Assembly (NCBI GenBank): GCA_964640325.1
Contig: CAZXID010000016.1
Location: forward strand, 1-44,246
Direction of reading: 5' to 3'
DNA: 44,246 bases
From: DAOQAU01 sp964640325
GTDB taxonomy: Bacteria; Cyanobacteriota; Vampirovibrionia; Gastranaerophilales; Gastranaerophilaceae
Under the pieces are notes generated by a model. The model made no database searches, was not told the origin of the DNA, and worked only from the letters and a program-made list of their open reading frames with translations. Position numbers and translations under genes: made by a program. Of this stretch, positions 1 to 7,806 are shown in pieces (position 1 is the stretch's first letter; each line of letters begins with the position of its first letter).

Positions 1-303
1 GAAACATTTAGAAGATATTTGTCTGCGGTTATTGTTCTTCCTGTATTAGTTGAGGCTATAGATATAATTAAGGGAAATGAACAACAAGATGAAAACAAAA
101 TAGATGAAGATTTACGTGAAAAACGCTGGTATAACTCAATAAAAACAAAAATTAAAAAATATGATATAAGCTATAATGAATCTTCAACTTATATCGCAAA
201 CAAATTGCTTGGGGATATTGTACAAGATGCTTTGTTAAATTTTAAAGAAACAATTGATAGTTGTAATGAAGGGGAAATTATTCAAATAGGGGGTAATGAC
301 TGA
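1..303 (+). CDS. C-terminal end of an unknown protein (5' truncated by window edge)
   Basis: The frame is open from base 1 to a TGA at 301-303 and encodes about 100 residues. It starts with a short hydrophobic stretch (SAVIVLPVLVEAIDII), followed by a charged helical region rich in Lys, Glu and Asp. No catalytic motif is visible. A TTG at 19 could be read as a start, but it has no Shine-Dalgarno sequence and the frame continues upstream, so the gene very likely begins left of the window. It ends 2 bases before the next ATG, so it is probably translated together with the DUF6339-like gene and belongs to the same defence-type operon. I do not recognise the family. Confidence 0.6.
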   Translation, partial: ETFRRYLSAVIVLPVLVEAIDIIKGNEQQDENKIDEDLREKRWYNSIKTKIKKYDISYNESSTYIANKLLGDIVQDALLNFKETIDSCNEGEIIQIGGND

Positions 304-305
304 TT

Positions 306-1043
306 ATGAATTTAATGTATTTTGAAGAAGTGGCTTATGATGAATTAAAGAAGAATATAGACAAAAATACTGAATTTTATACTTCAGGTGAAAATTGGCT
401 AGGTGATTATTTTAATGGTTCAGAAAATTATTATAGGAAGTCGGGTGTTGTTGTTAATTCCCCCGATTTAATGTTTAACCCAATGGATGATCTTTGCAAT
501 ACAAGGATTTTACATAATGCATTTAAAAATCTCACTCCTTTGCAAGCTACAAATAAATATATGTGGACATATTTATCACATGTTACATTTAAAGATTATG
601 TTCTTTCGAGATGGATGCAAAATCCAAGAGATAATACCATTTTAACGAGGTTTTTTGCAACTGGGGATGTAAGCTTATTAAATGATAATGCAATTTCCAG
701 ATTGTGGTGGTATGGCTATTTGACCTATGATGAGAGTAATCAAAACCCTTACCATTTAACTGAAATACTATTAAAATATCAACAAATATGTTCAGATATT
801 ATGGATACTCCATTTAGTAAAAACAAAAATGTTATCAAAGGAATTTTGCTTGGAATAAAAGATTTCATAAATAATCCTGAAAGTAAAAATTTAACAGAAA
901 CAGTTCGATCTTGTATGAAATATTTAAGACGTTACTCTGCAGTTACAATAATTGATGCACTAGATGAAAAAGAAATTCAAAATCTTGTAAACGAGTATAT
1001 GAAGCAAAATATTAATATCACCTCTAAAACTACCATTGTTTAA
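306..1043 (+). CDS. DUF6339-like protein of a restriction/defence cluster
   Basis: The 245-residue soluble protein has no signal peptide. Its middle carries conserved-looking aromatic motifs (WTYLSHVTFKDYVLSRW, then RFF, then ISRLWWYGYLTYDE and NPYHLTEILLKY) that match my memory of the DUF6339 family. Those proteins are typically seen beside Z1-domain, PD-(D/E)XK, Vsr and cytosine methyltransferase genes. No nuclease or ATPase signature is evident and the biochemical role is unknown. The ATG at 306 follows the upstream stop by 2 bases, implying translational coupling. A 63-bp gap with its own -10-like box then separates it from vsr. The family assignment is from recall, not a search. Confidence 0.55.
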   Translation: MNLMYFEEVAYDELKKNIDKNTEFYTSGENWLGDYFNGSENYYRKSGVVVNSPDLMFNPMDDLCNTRILHNAFKNLTPLQATNKYMWTYLSHVTFKDYVLSRWMQNPRDNTILTRFFATGDVSLLNDNAISRLWWYGYLTYDESNQNPYHLTEILLKYQQICSDIMDTPFSKNKNVIKGILLGIKDFINNPESKNLTETVRSCMKYLRRYSAVTIIDALDEKEIQNLVNEYMKQNINITSKTTIV

Positions 1044-1112
1044 ATTGAGCCACAAATTATAAGTTTTTATAAATTTTCTATTAAAAAGAATATTTATTTA
1101 TAGCTCTTGTTT

Positions 1113-1118
1113 TATAAT
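1113..1118 (+). promoter_or_regulatory. Candidate -10 box for vsr, possibly a leaderless start
   Basis: A perfect TATAAT lies only 6 bases before the preferred vsr ATG (1125). The expected transcription start would fall on or next to the A of the start codon, and there is no Shine-Dalgarno sequence between them. No good -35 hexamer is visible at 16-18 bp, so this is a weak prediction. Confidence 0.3.
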
Positions 1119-1124
1119 CAATTT

Positions 1125-1544
1125 ATGGATAGGCTTACTAAAGAACAACGGAGCAAAAACATGAGAGCTGTCAAATGCAAAGACAGTAAGATTGAATTAA
1201 AACTTCGCAAAGCTCTTTGGAAAAAAGGCTATCGCTATCGCAAACATTGTAAGACAGTTGAAGGTAAACCTGATATTATCCTTGCAAAATATAGGCTTGC
1301 TATTTTTTGTGATAGTGAATTTTGGCATGGCTATAATTGGCAAGTCAAGAAAAAAGAAATTCATTCAAACAAAGGATTTTGGCTAAAAAAGATTGAAGCA
1401 AACATTGTCAGAGACGAAAAGGTTAATGAGACACTTAAATCACAAGGATGGCATGTCTTAAGGTTTTGGGGTAAAGAGATAGACAAAAACCTTGACGGCT
1501 GCATTCTAAAAATTGAAGAAATAGCGGGTAAGAATGGTCAGTAA
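1125..1544 (+). CDS. vsr: Very short patch repair endonuclease (Vsr)
   Basis: The 139-residue protein begins MDRLTKEQRSKNM, matching the usual Vsr N-terminus, where 'EQR..NM' precedes the substrate-recognition helix. The catalytic region is visible as GKPDIILAKYRLAIF with the active-site Asp, then FWHGYNW with the catalytic His and an intercalating Trp, and finally the C-terminal WHVLRFWGKEI strand. Vsr nicks 5' of T in T:G mismatches left by deamination of 5-methylcytosine. It fits directly with the overlapping cytosine methyltransferase gene (11-bp overlap at 1534-1544). A TTG at 1107 would add six residues, but the ATG at 1125 agrees better with the family start. Vsr homologues of this FWHGY type often sit in restriction-modification clusters. 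Confidence 0.92.
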   Translation: MDRLTKEQRSKNMRAVKCKDSKIELKLRKALWKKGYRYRKHCKTVEGKPDIILAKYRLAIFCDSEFWHGYNWQVKKKEIHSNKGFWLKKIEANIVRDEKVNETLKSQGWHVLRFWGKEIDKNLDGCILKIEEIAGKNGQ

Positions 1545-2649
1545 CACATTAACAAGAGATCTAAAAGAGGATTCAGCATCAAGCAAGCCTCAAGTTTTTC
1601 AAATTCAAGATTATATAAAAAATAATGTACCTTTTCCTGCTCCCACAAATTACAGGTTTACTTTTATTGACGTGTTTGCCGGGATTGGTGGCATGAGGCT
1701 TGCTTGCCAAAATCTGGGAGGGAAATGCGTATTTAGTTCCGAAATTAACGAATTTGCTCAAAAAACTTATGAAGTTAATTTTGGAGAAACTCCTTTTGGC
1801 GACATAACAAAGATTAATGAAAATGAAATTCCTGATCACGATATATTGTTAGCCGGCTTTCCATGCCAGGCTTTTTCGATTGCCGGAAAAAGAGGGGGGT
1901 TCGAAGATACAAGAGGTACTTTATTTTTTAATGTTGCAAAAATAATTGAGGCAAAACAACCTAAAGCTTTTTTTTTAGAAAATGTAAAGGGTTTAGTCAA
2001 TCATAAAGGCGGGGAAACCTTAGCTACAATTTTAAATACACTTCGAGAAGATTTGGGCTATATTGTACCTGACCCTAAAATAATTAACGCAAAAGATTTT
2101 GGTGTGCCTCAAAATAGAGAAAGAATTTTTATAGTTGGCTTTAGAAATGACCAAGAAGTTAAAAAAGAAGATTTTGAATATCCTAAGTCATTAAACAAAA
2201 AAACTTGCGTTTCAGATATAAAAGAAAAAAAATCTGTTTCGGTAAAATATTATTTATCTACTCAATACTTAGAGTGTTTAGAGAAGCATAAGGAAAAGAG
2301 TAAAATTGAAGGAAAAGGCTTTGGTTATATAATTTTAAATGAAGATGATATTTCAAATGCAATTATGACCGGAGGAATGGGCCGAGAGCGTAATCTTCTG
2401 ATAGATGACCGTTTAGAAGACTTTACACCGGTGACTAATATCAGAGGTGTGGTTAATAAAAAATATATTAGAAGAATGACTCCCAGAGAATGGGCAAGAT
2501 TACAAGGATTTCCTAATAAATTTAAAATTGTTGTTTCAGATACTCAGGCATATAAACAATTTGGGAATTCTGTTGCAATTCCTGCAGTTCAAGCAACTAC
2601 TTCAAAAATATTGGAAATATTATATGATTGCAACAACAAAATAGAATAA
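1534..2649 (+). CDS. dcm: DNA (cytosine-5-)-methyltransferase
   Basis: The 371-residue C5 methyltransferase has all core motifs in order. Motif I is FIDVFAGIGGMRLA (about residues 44-57). Motif IV is GFPCQAFS with catalytic Cys111, and motif VI is ENVKGL (149-154). Motif VIII is QNRERIFIVGF, motif IX RMTPREWARLQGFP and motif X QFGNSVAIP. The region between VIII and IX, which carries target recognition, is short and includes GGMGRERN. I cannot deduce the target site. It uses S-adenosylmethionine and protects host DNA from a cognate nuclease. No classical type II nuclease lies downstream, so the partner is probably the partly sequenced upstream module. The ATG overlaps the end of vsr, a usual vsr-dcm coupling. 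Confidence 0.95.
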   Translation: MVSNTLTRDLKEDSASSKPQVFQIQDYIKNNVPFPAPTNYRFTFIDVFAGIGGMRLACQNLGGKCVFSSEINEFAQKTYEVNFGETPFGDITKINENEIPDHDILLAGFPCQAFSIAGKRGGFEDTRGTLFFNVAKIIEAKQPKAFFLENVKGLVNHKGGETLATILNTLREDLGYIVPDPKIINAKDFGVPQNRERIFIVGFRNDQEVKKEDFEYPKSLNKKTCVSDIKEKKSVSVKYYLSTQYLECLEKHKEKSKIEGKGFGYIILNEDDISNAIMTGGMGRERNLLIDDRLEDFTPVTNIRGVVNKKYIRRMTPREWARLQGFPNKFKIVVSDTQAYKQFGNSVAIPAVQATTSKILEILYDCNNKIE

Positions 2650-2670
2650 GTGCATAAAGCTATAAGCAAA

Positions 2671-2817
2671 AAGGGTATACCTTTCATGTTTTTAAATATA
2701 TTGTCATGTAGTCATGTTGACATATACCCTTGAAAAACTTTTATAGAAAAAATATATTTTTATATATTTATATATTTCCTTTTTAATTTTTTTTTAATCG
2801 ACTTGACATCATGACAA
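2671..2817. promoter_or_regulatory. Intergenic region with nested inverted repeats and a TTGACA box
   Basis: Between the methyltransferase and the next gene there is a 9-bp inverted repeat (AAGGGTATA 2671-2679, TATACCCTT 2723-2731). A second 8-bp inverted pair is present (TTGTCATG 2701-2708, CATGACAA 2810-2817), with further TCATG/CATGT copies between them. TTGACA occurs at 2717 and at 2803. The arrangement looks like operator or protein-binding DNA rather than a terminator, because no T tract directly follows a stem. The function is inference. Confidence 0.35.
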
Positions 2818-2884
2818 TCTTAATCATTGTAAATATTGGGATTAAGAACAGTTGATTTCTTGTATAATGATTTATAATAAGAAT

Positions 2885-3298
2885 ATGGATACGAAAGATT
2901 TAAAACAAGCATTGGATAATATGTGGGAAGATGTTGACCATGAAGAGTTTATGAATTATGAACCCTCAATTTATGATTTATACGTGAATGTTGAAGAAGG
3001 TATTTGTTTGTATAAAAATAACACAATTCATCTTGGAAAATCTTCTTTGGAATATTTAAAGATATTAATTAACAATACCAAAAAGGGTAAATACACTTTA
3101 TCTCGGGAACTTGAGGATAAACTAAAAATGTCACTTAAATCAGCGGATAAATTAAAAGAACGTATTAACAAAGAATTTAAGAACTTTCCATTTTTTGTTG
3201 ATGATAACAAAGAAAGCAAAGATTTAGATTTAATAGTGAATACAAAAAGTTATGGAAATAAAATCAATAGTAAGTTTAAACTAATAAGTGCTTGTTAA
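2885..3298 (+). CDS. Hypothetical protein, possible winged-helix DNA-binding fold
   Basis: The acidic N-terminal half is unrecognisable. The C-terminal region (roughly residues 40-137) has the spacing of an OmpR/PhoB-type winged helix: a 'NTIHLGKSSLEYLKILI' strand-helix segment, a 'SADKLKERINKEF' recognition-helix-like segment and a final 'LIVNTKSYGNKI' hairpin recalling the usual 'IxTVRGxGY' wing. This is pattern recognition only. I chose the ATG at 2885 over the TTG at 2852 because a TATAAT lies at 2863-2868 and only the later start is downstream of it. The gene is followed by a terminator at 3327-3350 and sits between the defence genes and the replication operon, so a regulatory role in the element is plausible. 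Confidence 0.55.
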   Translation: MDTKDLKQALDNMWEDVDHEEFMNYEPSIYDLYVNVEEGICLYKNNTIHLGKSSLEYLKILINNTKKGKYTLSRELEDKLKMSLKSADKLKERINKEFKNFPFFVDDNKESKDLDLIVNTKSYGNKINSKFKLISAC

Positions 3299-3326
3299 TA
3301 AATAAATAAAAAATTATAACTATTTT

Positions 3327-3350
3327 AAGGACCTTTTTAGGTCCTTTTTT
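3327..3350 (+). terminator. Rho-independent terminator after the winged-helix-like gene
   Basis: A 7-bp stem (AAGGACC 3327-3333 with GGTCCTT 3340-3346) has a 6-nt loop and a run of T to 3350. It separates the upstream gene from the replication operon. Confidence 0.8.
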
Positions 3351-3364
3351 GTTGCAAAAATTTT

Positions 3365-3408
3365 GTCGTAAAGGTGTCGTATTAAGGTCGAAATGCTGAC
3401 GGTAACTA
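3365..3408 (+). repeat. Four 11-bp phased GTCG/GACG repeats (iteron- or operator-like)
   Basis: GTCG occurs at 3365, 3376 and 3387, and GACG at 3398, each exactly 11 bp apart; the first two units share GTCGTA. One helical turn of spacing puts all copies on the same face of DNA, as in iterons and cooperative operators. The repeats lie about 90-130 bp before the excisionase-like and primase-helicase genes. A short dyad (CTACA/TGTAG) and two TTATAAA boxes follow. An origin of replication or an operator is inferred. Confidence 0.5.
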
Positions 3409-3497
3409 CATTGTAGCGTTCCGTGTTATAAATTGGTTTATAAACTTGGGAAATGCATTTCAAAAATAACAGTACATTAAAAACGGAGGAAACACCG

Positions 3498-3749
3498 ATG
3501 ACAGAATTGTTTATCTTCCCAGATGGAAGATTGGACACAAGGAACGCCAGTAAGTACTTAGGGCTCTCGAAGAAAACCTTAGACCAATGGCGATCAGATG
3601 GGGGGAAAGGTCCCCCTTACATCAAAAAAGGACGAGTCTTTTATTTCAAAGAAGATCTCGATTCTTGGCTCACGGATCAAGGAAAACACACAAGTACAGC
3701 ACAACAAAGATACAAAAAGAAAAAGGAGAAAAACAATGACAAAAATTAA
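3498..3749 (+). CDS. Excisionase/AlpA-type helix-turn-helix protein
   Basis: The 83-residue protein has a MerR-like HTH_17 domain: 'LDTRNASKYLGLSKKTLDQWRSDGGKGPPYIKKGRVFYFKEDLDSWL' in outline, with the hallmark 'ASKYLGLS..TL..WR' helix-turn-helix and the 'P.Y.K.G..v.Y...DLD.WL' wing. A Lys-rich tail follows. Proteins of this kind act as excisionases or transcriptional regulators of integrated elements. I chose ATG 3498 because a strong GGAGG sits 8 bp upstream; an in-frame ATG at 3453 has no ribosome binding site. The 3' end overlaps the primase gene by 14 bp, so the two are probably one operon controlled by the repeats upstream. Confidence 0.85.
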   Translation: MTELFIFPDGRLDTRNASKYLGLSKKTLDQWRSDGGKGPPYIKKGRVFYFKEDLDSWLTDQGKHTSTAQQRYKKKKEKNNDKN

Positions 3750-6078
3750 GGACAAAACAGGAAATTTAGTAGTAGAAAAAAAGGAGACACAAACAATGGA
3801 AAGAACAATCAAATTGAGTATCAATAGAAGATACGTAAACAAAGAGGAAGTTACAGCGCACAAGGACAGATCTTTTATGCCGTTTGAGGGTAAAATTTCA
3901 GAATTTGTGGATGAGATTAATAAAGGACACGCTTTTTGTGCAGAGTTAACATCAAATAGCCGTTGTGCTAAAAATTTCAAATCAGCTTGCTTTGTAGGAT
4001 TAGACTTTGATAGAGATGCAAAGTTAGATGAAATCAAAAAAAATGAGTTCGTAAAACAATACGGAACAATCATTTACACAACACCTAATCACGGAAAAGA
4101 CGGACACGACAGATTCAGAGTTGTAATTATTCTTGAAGAAGCCATTGATGATGCAACCAAATACAAAAAACTAATCAAATCCATTTTAAAACTTTTCCCT
4201 CAAGCAGATCAGGCTTGTAACGATGTATCAAGATTCTTTTTTGGCTCAAAAGGCTCAAATCCCGAAGTCAATAATGTTCATTTAGACAAAGATAAAGCCA
4301 ATGAATTAATAGAGAGTTACGTTGAAGCTTCACCGGCAATGTTATCTATCGAAAGTGATTACAAAGTTAAAAAAGAAGATGTTGAAGAAATGCTAGGATT
4401 CATTCCGTCAATATCAGATTATGCGACTTGGCGAAACATTGTATGGGCAGTTTGCGATGCCTTAGAGGACGAAGAGGCAGCCATAGAGGTTATCGAAAAG
4501 TGGAGTCCGGATTATAAAGAAAACGGTAAACATTTAAAAGATTTGGTTCGTCGGGGATCAAATAGAAGTAGTAACAAAATAACCGTAAAAACATTGATTT
4601 GGTATGCCACTAAAAATGGTTATAAATTACCGACAAGTGATGTAAGTCGTAATAATCCCGGACATGTTGTCGCAAGATATTTATTCAACGATTGTATTGG
4701 GTACATAACCATTGCAGAAGAATTGTACAGATATAAAGACGGGTATTATCAAAAAATTAGTGAACACCCGTTAAAAAGTAAAATTACACATTTCTTTGAT
4801 ACGTTTATTGATGAAGAGGGGAATGCTCCCCTTGCAAGAACAAAACATGTTGACGAGGCATACAAATACATTCTCAGAAAAACTTATGTGGATCAAGAAA
4901 AAATCAATCCGGTAGGGATAAACGTCAAAAATGGTTATTTACACCTCACCTATGACGAAAATAAAAACCCACAATTTGAGTTACTTGCCCATTCACCCGA
5001 ATACTGTTTTACATACAAAGCGGAATTTGATTACAACCCAAAAGCTTCATCAAAAGTGTTTGACAAAGTAATGAACGATATGCTTGACGAAGATAATCAA
5101 AAAATATTGTTCAGAGTTCTCGGATCGTCTTTTGACTTACAAGAAATGAGGAAACGCCGTAACAGAGCAGTTAGATTGCTCATGTTGCACGGGCAAGGGA
5201 GCAACGGCAAAGACACGCTCAAGGAATGGATTGAATCTTTGTATGCGGGACACGGTATAACAGCCTTGCCTTTGCAAGCGTTCAGAAGTGCCGATAATAA
5301 CAGGGAATTTTCTCTCTCTTGCTTAGCCACAAGCAAAGTTAATTGGTCGTCAGAAAACGCCGCATTAGCCTTAGATTCTTGTCAGACACTTAAGAACTTT
5401 GTCACAGGGGATTCAATGAAAGTTGAAGAAAAATACAAAAGTCCTATGATTATTAAGCCAAATGCGATAGGAATCTTCAACATAAACGAATTACCTTACC
5501 TTGAAAGCACCTCAGAGGCGATAACAAGCCGTTATGCCATTATTCACTTCAAGTACTCCTTTGTCGACAAAAAAGAAGAGGAACTTAATAAAAACGAGAA
5601 AAAAGCAGATCCTAAGCTCAAAGAAGATAAAGAATACGTGAGAAAAGAGGTACTTCCGGCATTGCTCAACAGGTTGATGAGTGAATTCAAAAACGCTTTG
5701 AAAGACGGCATTAACTATACAGAGAGCAACAAAATCATGTTTCAGGTGAGACAGGATAACAGTCACATATTTCAATTTATTCAAGATGCCAAAATTGAAA
5801 TATGCAATGACGAGGGCTACAAAGGGCTACACCCTCAAGAATTACTTAGCGAATACCATAAGTGGTGTGCCAAAAACGGGCTTATTGAGCTTAACGAAGA
5901 AAACAAGTTCAAAAGAGCTTTGCACAACGATAAATTCGATAAAATCATACAGGCACCGACAGAAATCACGAAACGCTTTAAAAAAGTGCTTCCCGAGCTT
6001 GAAACATTGAGAAATCGTGAGGGAAGATTCCTCAATGTACAAGTCGGTAATCCAACAAAATTATCAGACATATATTAA
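3736..6078 (+). CDS. Primase-helicase (AEP primase, PriCT, D5/SF3 helicase), replication protein
   Basis: The 780-residue multidomain replication protein has three recognisable parts. Near residues 85-190 is an archaeo-eukaryotic primase-like core, with GLDFDRD (D90, D92), DRFRVVIIL and DVSRFFFG as metal and nucleotide-binding motifs. Near 210-300 lies a PriCT_2-like linker (WRNIVWAV ... WS ... TLIWYAT). Residues 486-494 form the SF3/D5 Walker A GQGSNGKDT, followed by ENAALAL and the FNINELP sensor-like region. Such P4-family proteins unwind and prime replication of plasmids, phages and satellites. Two in-frame starts each have a good ribosome site: ATG 3736 (after AAAGGAG) and ATG 3796 (after AAGGAG); I used the first. 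It overlaps the HTH gene and is followed by a terminator. Confidence 0.9.
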   Translation: MTKIKDKTGNLVVEKKETQTMERTIKLSINRRYVNKEEVTAHKDRSFMPFEGKISEFVDEINKGHAFCAELTSNSRCAKNFKSACFVGLDFDRDAKLDEIKKNEFVKQYGTIIYTTPNHGKDGHDRFRVVIILEEAIDDATKYKKLIKSILKLFPQADQACNDVSRFFFGSKGSNPEVNNVHLDKDKANELIESYVEASPAMLSIESDYKVKKEDVEEMLGFIPSISDYATWRNIVWAVCDALEDEEAAIEVIEKWSPDYKENGKHLKDLVRRGSNRSSNKITVKTLIWYATKNGYKLPTSDVSRNNPGHVVARYLFNDCIGYITIAEELYRYKDGYYQKISEHPLKSKITHFFDTFIDEEGNAPLARTKHVDEAYKYILRKTYVDQEKINPVGINVKNGYLHLTYDENKNPQFELLAHSPEYCFTYKAEFDYNPKASSKVFDKVMNDMLDEDNQKILFRVLGSSFDLQEMRKRRNRAVRLLMLHGQGSNGKDTLKEWIESLYAGHGITALPLQAFRSADNNREFSLSCLATSKVNWSSENAALALDSCQTLKNFVTGDSMKVEEKYKSPMIIKPNAIGIFNINELPYLESTSEAITSRYAIIHFKYSFVDKKEEELNKNEKKADPKLKEDKEYVRKEVLPALLNRLMSEFKNALKDGINYTESNKIMFQVRQDNSHIFQFIQDAKIEICNDEGYKGLHPQELLSEYHKWCAKNGLIELNEENKFKRALHNDKFDKIIQAPTEITKRFKKVLPELETLRNREGRFLNVQVGNPTKLSDIY

Positions 6079-6098
6079 CCTTTCTTCTTCGTTCATTC

Positions 6099-6124
6099 GG
6101 GGGCATTGCGCCCCCTTTTCTTTT
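6099..6124 (+). terminator. Rho-independent terminator after the primase-helicase gene
   Basis: A GC-rich 6-bp stem (GGGGGC 6099-6104 with GCCCCC 6110-6115) has a 5-nt loop and is followed by TTTTCTTTTC. It lies 20 bp after the stop codon and closes the replication operon before the integrase gene. Confidence 0.9.
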
Positions 6125-6210
6125 CTATTCTATCCCAAAGCATAGTGTACAAAAATCCCCTTACAATATAGATTAAACCTTGTAATACCAACCCAAAAGG
6201 ACTTTTAAAA

Positions 6211-7374
6211 ATGGCACTTAAGTTTAACAAAATGACACTTGATAAAATGAAAAAATTAAAACCTAATCAACAAATAGTTGAAAACGGGATTATTTTCACC
6301 CGCCTAAGTAATGGGGACGGGCGTTATGCAGTGTATTTCAGAGCCAACGGACAACGGATCCACAGGGTTGTAGGTAGAGAATCAGACGGAATGACACGCT
6401 CAGAGGTCGAAAAGTACCTTATAAAACTTAAAAATGATGCATGCCTTGACCGTTTCAGCATGCCTAAAGGTCGTAAACTCGCTTTAAACTTCAAGCAGGC
6501 AGGAGTCCTCTATATTGAAAGATTAAAACAGGAAAGCGGCAAGAACGTCGACCGCAAAGAACAACAGCTCAGAGACGCTCTAAACCCCTTCTTTGGTACA
6601 AAACCGGTTGAAAAGATAAAATCTTTTGATGTTGAAAAGTTTAAAAAAGATATGCTAGATAAAGGGTATGCTCAAGCCACAGCCAACCGACATATTGCGG
6701 TATTTACGCATATGATGAATAAATTAGTCGAATGGGAAATTATTTCTTGTGCCCCTTGCAAAGCTAAAAAATTCAAAGAACAGGGTGGAAGAATTGATTA
6801 TTTAACCGTTGAACAAATACAGACGATGTTAGAAAATGCCAAATTCAGCACTTGTCCTTTCGCCTATCCGTTTATACTTATCGGGGTTTCTACCTCAATG
6901 AGAAGGTCAGAAATCCTCTCTATTAAGATTGAAAATATAGACATCGAAAATAAAACAATTTATATCCCTAAAGCAAAAGCAGGAGCGAGAACTCAACCTA
7001 TCACACGGGAGTTAGCGGATTATTTAGAATCTTACATCAGCATGCTCGATAAAAACGAGGAATTTTTATTCCCGTCAAAATATTCAAAAACAGGTCATTT
7101 TATAAACATAGACAAGTCTTTTAAAAAGATTGTAAAAGAGTCAGGACTTGACCCCAAAATCATTGTCAGGCACACCTTAAGACACACGGCGATTACCCAT
7201 TTAGTGCAGGCAGGAGTTGACTTACCAACCGTTCAACGTATCTCAGGACACAAAACGCTTCAAATGGTTATGAGATACTCACATCAAAACGGAGAACACA
7301 TTAAAGCCGCCATGAGTAAGTTAGAAAACAGGTACGCATCAGTGAATAATTTAGTCACTTTCAGGAGCGCCTAA
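6211..7374 (+). CDS. Tyrosine recombinase / phage-type integrase
   Basis: The 387-residue integrase has the expected architecture: an N-terminal arm-binding segment (about 1-80), a SAM-like core-binding domain (about 85-185) and a C-terminal catalytic domain. Catalytic residues are visible as R231 (STSMRRSE), H321-x-x-R324 (HTLRHT), H347 (SGHK) and nucleophile Y356 (MRYSH). It is expected to carry out site-specific insertion and excision of the element, with the small HTH protein as a candidate excisionase. A weak AAAGGA precedes the ATG. The gene has its own position after a terminator, so it is probably transcribed separately. About 1.5 kb lies between it and the 3' end of tRNA-Phe, the presumed attachment site. 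Confidence 0.95.
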   Translation: MALKFNKMTLDKMKKLKPNQQIVENGIIFTRLSNGDGRYAVYFRANGQRIHRVVGRESDGMTRSEVEKYLIKLKNDACLDRFSMPKGRKLALNFKQAGVLYIERLKQESGKNVDRKEQQLRDALNPFFGTKPVEKIKSFDVEKFKKDMLDKGYAQATANRHIAVFTHMMNKLVEWEIISCAPCKAKKFKEQGGRIDYLTVEQIQTMLENAKFSTCPFAYPFILIGVSTSMRRSEILSIKIENIDIENKTIYIPKAKAGARTQPITRELADYLESYISMLDKNEEFLFPSKYSKTGHFINIDKSFKKIVKESGLDPKIIVRHTLRHTAITHLVQAGVDLPTVQRISGHKTLQMVMRYSHQNGEHIKAAMSKLENRYASVNNLVTFRSA

Positions 7375-7455
7375 AGGGTTTATATTAACTCAGGGGTAGG
7401 TTTATATACCCAGTTTATTTAAAGTGCCTTACCCGACACCCTAGAGTGAGTAAAA

Positions 7456-7806
7456 TCAAAGAATATTATACTTTTTAAGCATTTCCTTTTCATTTTCGTA
7501 ATTTTGTTTAAAAAATTCAATTTTGCCGATATCATGTAAATCAGGTTCAAGTACACAAAAATACCTATATGCAGATGCCTCTAAGGATTGTATAATATCA
7601 ACGTAAGATGTTTCCTTTATCATTTCATTAAACTTATTTAATTCAAGAGTTTCATTTACAATTTCTTCAAAAAAATCGTCAGGGAATTTTCTTATATCTA
7701 TTCCCTCAGATTTTTTGAACAACTCTTTTAAATATGCCTTATACACATATTTTTTATTAATAATTAATCCAAATATTCCTATAATTCCTGAAAACAACTT
7801 AATCAT
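7456..7806 (-). CDS. Hypothetical protein with N-terminal hydrophobic segment
   Basis: The 116-residue protein starts MIKLFSGIIGIFGLII, a hydrophobic segment that could be a membrane anchor or uncleaved signal. An acidic, helical remainder rich in Glu, Lys and Phe follows. I do not recognise the family. Its ATG overlaps the TAA of the upstream secreted-peptide gene by one base (TAATG), so translation of the two is probably coupled. It lies between the integrase and the XRE regulator inside the presumed mobile element. Confidence 0.6.
   Translation of the reverse strand: MIKLFSGIIGIFGLIINKKYVYKAYLKELFKKSEGIDIRKFPDDFFEEIVNETLELNKFNEMIKETSYVDIIQSLEASAYRYFCVLEPDLHDIGKIEFFKQNYENEKEMLKKYNIL

Noticed and set aside
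2671..2731. Terminator for the methyltransferase gene
   Set aside because: The inverted repeat has a 43-nt spacer and no T tract directly after it, so an operator-like role is more plausible.
7394..7411. Hairpin GGGTA/TACCC after the integrase gene
   Set aside because: The stem is only 5 bp and lacks a T tract, so I do not call a terminator. It could be attachment-site DNA, but no matching copy is visible.
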